Positions 30,954 through 33,853 of a stretch of 33,853 nt of DNA are shown here, one piece after another (position 1 is the stretch's first letter; the number at the start of each line of letters is the position of its first letter). The position numbers were made by a program, and so were the translations under genes. This stretch comes from Chara braunii (Eukaryota; Streptophyta; Charophyceae; Charales; Characeae), in contig BFEA01000049.1 in the NCBI GenBank assembly GCA_003427395.1, positions 767,724-801,576 of the forward strand, in the 5' to 3' direction. The notes beneath the pieces are model-generated. The model did not search any database. It was not told where the DNA came from and was given only the letters and a program-made list of their open reading frames with translations.

Positions 30954-32899
30954 CGGAGCAGTGCCAGAAGTACTAGCTACATTGCTACCAACGGGAGTGG
31001 AGGATCCCAACACCTGCCCCATCGTAGGCGGGATCTTCTCGGTCACCTTCTTGTTTCGGCACTTGAATTGGTTATGGCCATATTGGCCACAACGGATACA
31101 AGCCTGCCGTGTGTACCAATCTCTCCACACGTCCTCAGTGAGACCCGCTTTCTCCCATGGAGGAGCATTGGGGTCAACTTGACTCCTTGACCGGGAACCT
31201 CCTCGACGCCTACCGGTCACCTTACCTTTCTGCGCTACGACAGCTACTACTCCACCCCCTGAAGCTTCTACGCTGCCAGCCTCTGAACCTACTCCCTCCT
31301 GGAAGTTGTCATCTAACTCGATGGTTGAACCATCGTTATCGACAAACATAATGCGACCCTTCGCCTTCCAGTTGGGAGGCAGTGTCTTCTTCCTACCATC
31401 CGTCGTGGGGTTATGTCCATGCCCTATCTTGGCCTCAAGGTCTAGGGTCTTCTTGCTGAACAAGGGAAAGTTGTGCATATTGATGTTGGCCTCACCTGCC
31501 AACTGATTCCTGAGAGGCATGGGAAAGCATCTCAGGTAGGAGGTGAGTAATACCTGGGGGTCATAGCGAACCCCAGGGACACAGATCAAACACTCTACAG
31601 CGTCAGTGGCCTCCCTTACTTGAAGTGCCTCGTGTGCAGTGTCAGGATCGCGTCAGTGGCCTTTTGGGCCTCCTGAGGACCGTACCACCTGTCTTCCACC
31701 AACTTGAGAAAGTCGTCCAGTTTCTGGGTGACCGCCCAAGCGCGAAAGTCATGACCGTACCCCTGTAGCTGCACTAAACCACTCAACCATCGTGCTGCAC
31801 TCCCCTCTAAATAGGAGGCAGCCACAAGCACTTCCTCGTGCGGCAAGGTAAGTTTGCACTTGACATAGACCGACACTGCCCTCAACCAAGTGTCGAGGTC
31901 TTCGCCCCTCTTATCCCCTGTAAGGGGTTTTGGAGCGGTGATGGCCGTCTTCGGTACCCACTAAGTTTGTCCCGGTCCCTGCATCACTCCGGGCTGTGGA
32001 CCCTGTGGTACAGGCTGCTGCACTGACTGCAGGGGCTGTGTACCCTGCGGCTGTACAGACTGCGAGACAGTGGGCTGCACACTTACTGCAACCTGCGACG
32101 GAGGTTGGGTAAACACCGTCTGTACAGGAACCTGTAAACTAGGACCTGTTGATAACCCTCCTGATAATGGCATGCCCAGGGAAACGGTCTGGACCGATGC
32201 TGGGGCTGTATATGGGGATACCCCGGTCGTCGGTGAGACAAAAGGAGGAGGATGTACAATGGGCCAGGCACCTGGCCCGGACGGTGATGGTGACGCCTGC
32301 ATTCACCCGACTAACACAGCCAGACTCTGTTGGATGTCCTGTAAGATCTCCATTTGGTGATCTTGCATTTCTACTACGCTCAACAAGACCGACCGTATGG
32401 TCCTCACGTCATCCTCCATCTCTGTAGTGTCCATCTCCTCTAACTCACTAACGTCCACTTGCCTCCGCTGCATCCTGGCTCTTCTCCTAATCATTCTCTC
32501 TTTCTCAGCCTTAATCTCTCCCAACGCCTGTTGTACCTGTGCCTGGCGATCAGCAGCTCGCCGTATGGCGACCCCCTCGGGAGTCATCACTAATGGCTGG
32601 CTTGCCATAACGCCAGTGGACTAACTCCGGGTCTGCACGACCGTTGACCCTACAACTCCTAAACTGCTAGCCTGGAAACTCAACTGCGCAGAAGTGGCCA
32701 TGGCTACCGAAGCTGCGGCTTCGCGTACGAATGCCCTGCTAGCCTCTGCTGCTCTAGGTCTCCTCTGCTGCTACAGCCTCTCCCTACGCTGACGGAACAG
32801 GTATCTGTCGCCCTCTAGTCCTAAAGCGAAATGGACAATCGGGCGTCTAGCTGATCGCAAGATCCGGTCGTCCTCTCTAGTGTCCTCCCTGTCGCTCAT
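30933..32899 (-). pseudogene. gag: gag of B (broken)
   Basis: It starts MSDRED at 32899 and parallels family A: charged N-terminus, Gln/Pro/Val-rich middle (about 31965-32300), gag core with TGDKRGEDLDTW and AARWLSGL, and a zinc knuckle. The knuckle is a complete C-X2-C-X4-H-X4-C (about 31060-31101), unlike A1 and A2. Stops lie at 32771 (TAG), 32621 (TAG), 32303 (TGA) and 31961 (TAG, CAG in A1). A deletion of about 4 bases near 31610 shifts the frame. The last part (31589-30933, 218 codons) is open and ends GNTSGQ-stop as in family A. Confidence 0.9.
30948..30954 (-). promoter_or_regulatory. -1 frameshift slippery heptamer (B)
   Basis: On the - strand it reads GGGAAAC in the gag phase G_GGA_AAC, at the same distance from the gag stop as in A1/A2. 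GGGAAAC is among the known efficient -1 slippery heptamers (for example at a simian type D retrovirus gag-pro junction). Confidence 0.85.
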
Positions 32900-33853
32900 A
32901 AGCTACAGCACTGCACACAATCTGCACTAGTACACTCTAGATGCCTACCGCAGTGTAATGCACAAAGTAGATGCATTTGGGTTCAACAGGTAAATTCAGA
33001 TTCCTACAAACGAAAACTATTTCACTTTGATTAGTCCGCAAACAGAAAGCACAAGTAACAGAAAACAATTCTAATTAATGATGTCTGTCGTATGTTAATG
33101 GCAGTACATCTAACTAATAAAAATAAAAATAATATCATTTGTTTGGTATATTCACAGCATGGGATCTTACTCAAACTTATCACCTGGGATCTACCCCTTC
33201 CCCAATTCCCCTTGATTGTCACTTGACGTCAGCGTCCCGGAGCAATCCGGTTTGGCATGCGTGACTAAAGGTGTGCACATGGCCCACCCTTGTGCCCCGA
33301 GTAGCCGTTGAGCTGGCCAGCCCTGCACTGTGTTTATCCTCGCGTGCAGCGAGCCTTACACCCATTGGCTGATCCAGAGGCAATTTAACGACCGCCCCCA
33401 AGTGTCATCAGGAATTATTTTACGTCGCAGCAGGACGACGATCATAGCCAATGGTTTCCCCAGCCGGTGTTTATTTATAGACGCCCGATACTCGTCTCTC
33501 CCATAGGGCTGGCCTGCCCTTCAGTACCCCTTCTATGAGCGCAGCAAGCAGACAAGGACAAAGCAGCAAAGCATGCGTGCTCTACTCCCAGTGGGTTGGC
33601 ATGGTGACCGTGACCCAGTGCTCCGACCAGGGCCCTTCAAAAAGCACCGCCCTCTCCTTCCAGATGCTCCACGAGAACAATGCCGACTCTCAAGGTTGAG
33701 CGCACACGACACCTCACATGAGAGGACTCTCAAGAAGGAACTCACAACCTCATGATAAAAATTGATGAAGAGGGTAGATAAGGTTAAGAGCAACGTACCT
33801 CATTATAGCTCCCCCCAACCACAGATGTTCTCACCAGATGACCTGATGGCGAT
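32900..33853 (-). other. Untranslated leader of B (incomplete)
   Basis: An AT-rich stretch (about 32990-33150) is followed by sequence resembling the A-family leaders, including the CTCTCAAGGTTGAGCGC region near 33690 and the gaacaa...ggtagataagg-type blocks near 33770. No gene is seen. By analogy with A1 the primer site and 5' LTR should lie roughly 300 bp beyond the window. Confidence 0.75.

Larger units (their letters stand above)
26761..33853 (-). mobile_element. Ty3/gypsy LTR retrotransposon B (incomplete, degenerate)
   Basis: A relative of A1/A2 with the same gene order but clearly diverged proteins and LTR. The 3' LTR runs from 27435 leftward and is cut by the adapter at 26760. The leader extends past the right edge, so the 5' LTR is not in the window. 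Gag (32899-30933) carries several stops and a frameshift. Pol (30953-27436 region) has an intact protease-RT stretch of 496 codons, then a stop, a deletion of the integrase finger and two frameshifts. Confidence 0.92.

Noticed and set aside
1-33853. CRISPR arrays, bacterial operons, Shine-Dalgarno sites or an intact host gene
   Set aside because: The content is eukaryotic retroelement and simple-repeat DNA. No such structures are visible.

Overview
The window is eukaryotic, repeat-rich DNA made almost entirely of decayed retroelements. No intact host protein gene could be supported. A plant-lineage genome (streptophyte or similar) is the best inference. The reasons are Ty3/gypsy elements of chromovirus type, a primer-binding site resembling the initiator tRNA-Met site usual in plant LTR elements, a U6 snRNA relic, and premature stops dominated by CAG>TAG and CGA>TGA changes (CHG and CG contexts). 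The species cannot be read from the sequence. Scattered single Ns, a 120-N gap and a sequencing-library adapter show that this is a short-read scaffold.

Layout. (1) 1-1689: flanking DNA with CT, CG and CA microsatellites and no recognised gene. (2) 1690-10828, + strand: element A1, a complete but broken Ty3/gypsy element (LTR, PBS, 1.24-kb leader, gag, pol with protease-RT-RNase H-integrase-chromodomain-like end, polypurine tract, LTR) flanked by the 4-bp target duplication CATT. (3) 10829-11253: a 425-bp spacer holding a reverse-transcriptase relic of a different Ty3 family. (4) 11254-20375, - strand: element A2, same family as A1, flanked by its own 4-bp duplication CTTA, so A1 and A2 are a head-to-head-type inverted pair made by two independent insertions. 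(5) 20376-26724: flanking DNA with a degenerate PLE/hammerhead-like motif, a truncated U6 pseudogene, a long CTA/CCA trinucleotide tract with a tRNA-like insert, and a LINE reverse-transcriptase tail. (6) 26725-26760: a Nextera mate-pair junction adapter, that is, a library artefact, so the two sides may not be neighbours in the genome. (7) 26761-33853, - strand: element B, a related but clearly diverged Ty3/gypsy family, cut by the adapter on the left (3' LTR truncated) and by the window end on the right (leader incomplete).

How the parts work together. In all three elements gag and pol lie in different frames, pol being -1 relative to gag. A canonical slippery heptamer G_GGA_AAY sits 5 codons before the gag stop in both families, and protein similarity between families begins directly after it. 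This is strong evidence for ancestral programmed -1 frameshifting. All three copies carry several stops and frameshifts, and none should encode a working polyprotein. The most interesting signals are the frameshift site, a covarying hairpin at the LTR terminus, a conserved splice-donor-like site on the antisense strand of the LTR, a zinc knuckle that has lost one cysteine in both family-A copies, the U6 retropseudogene, and the adapter junction.
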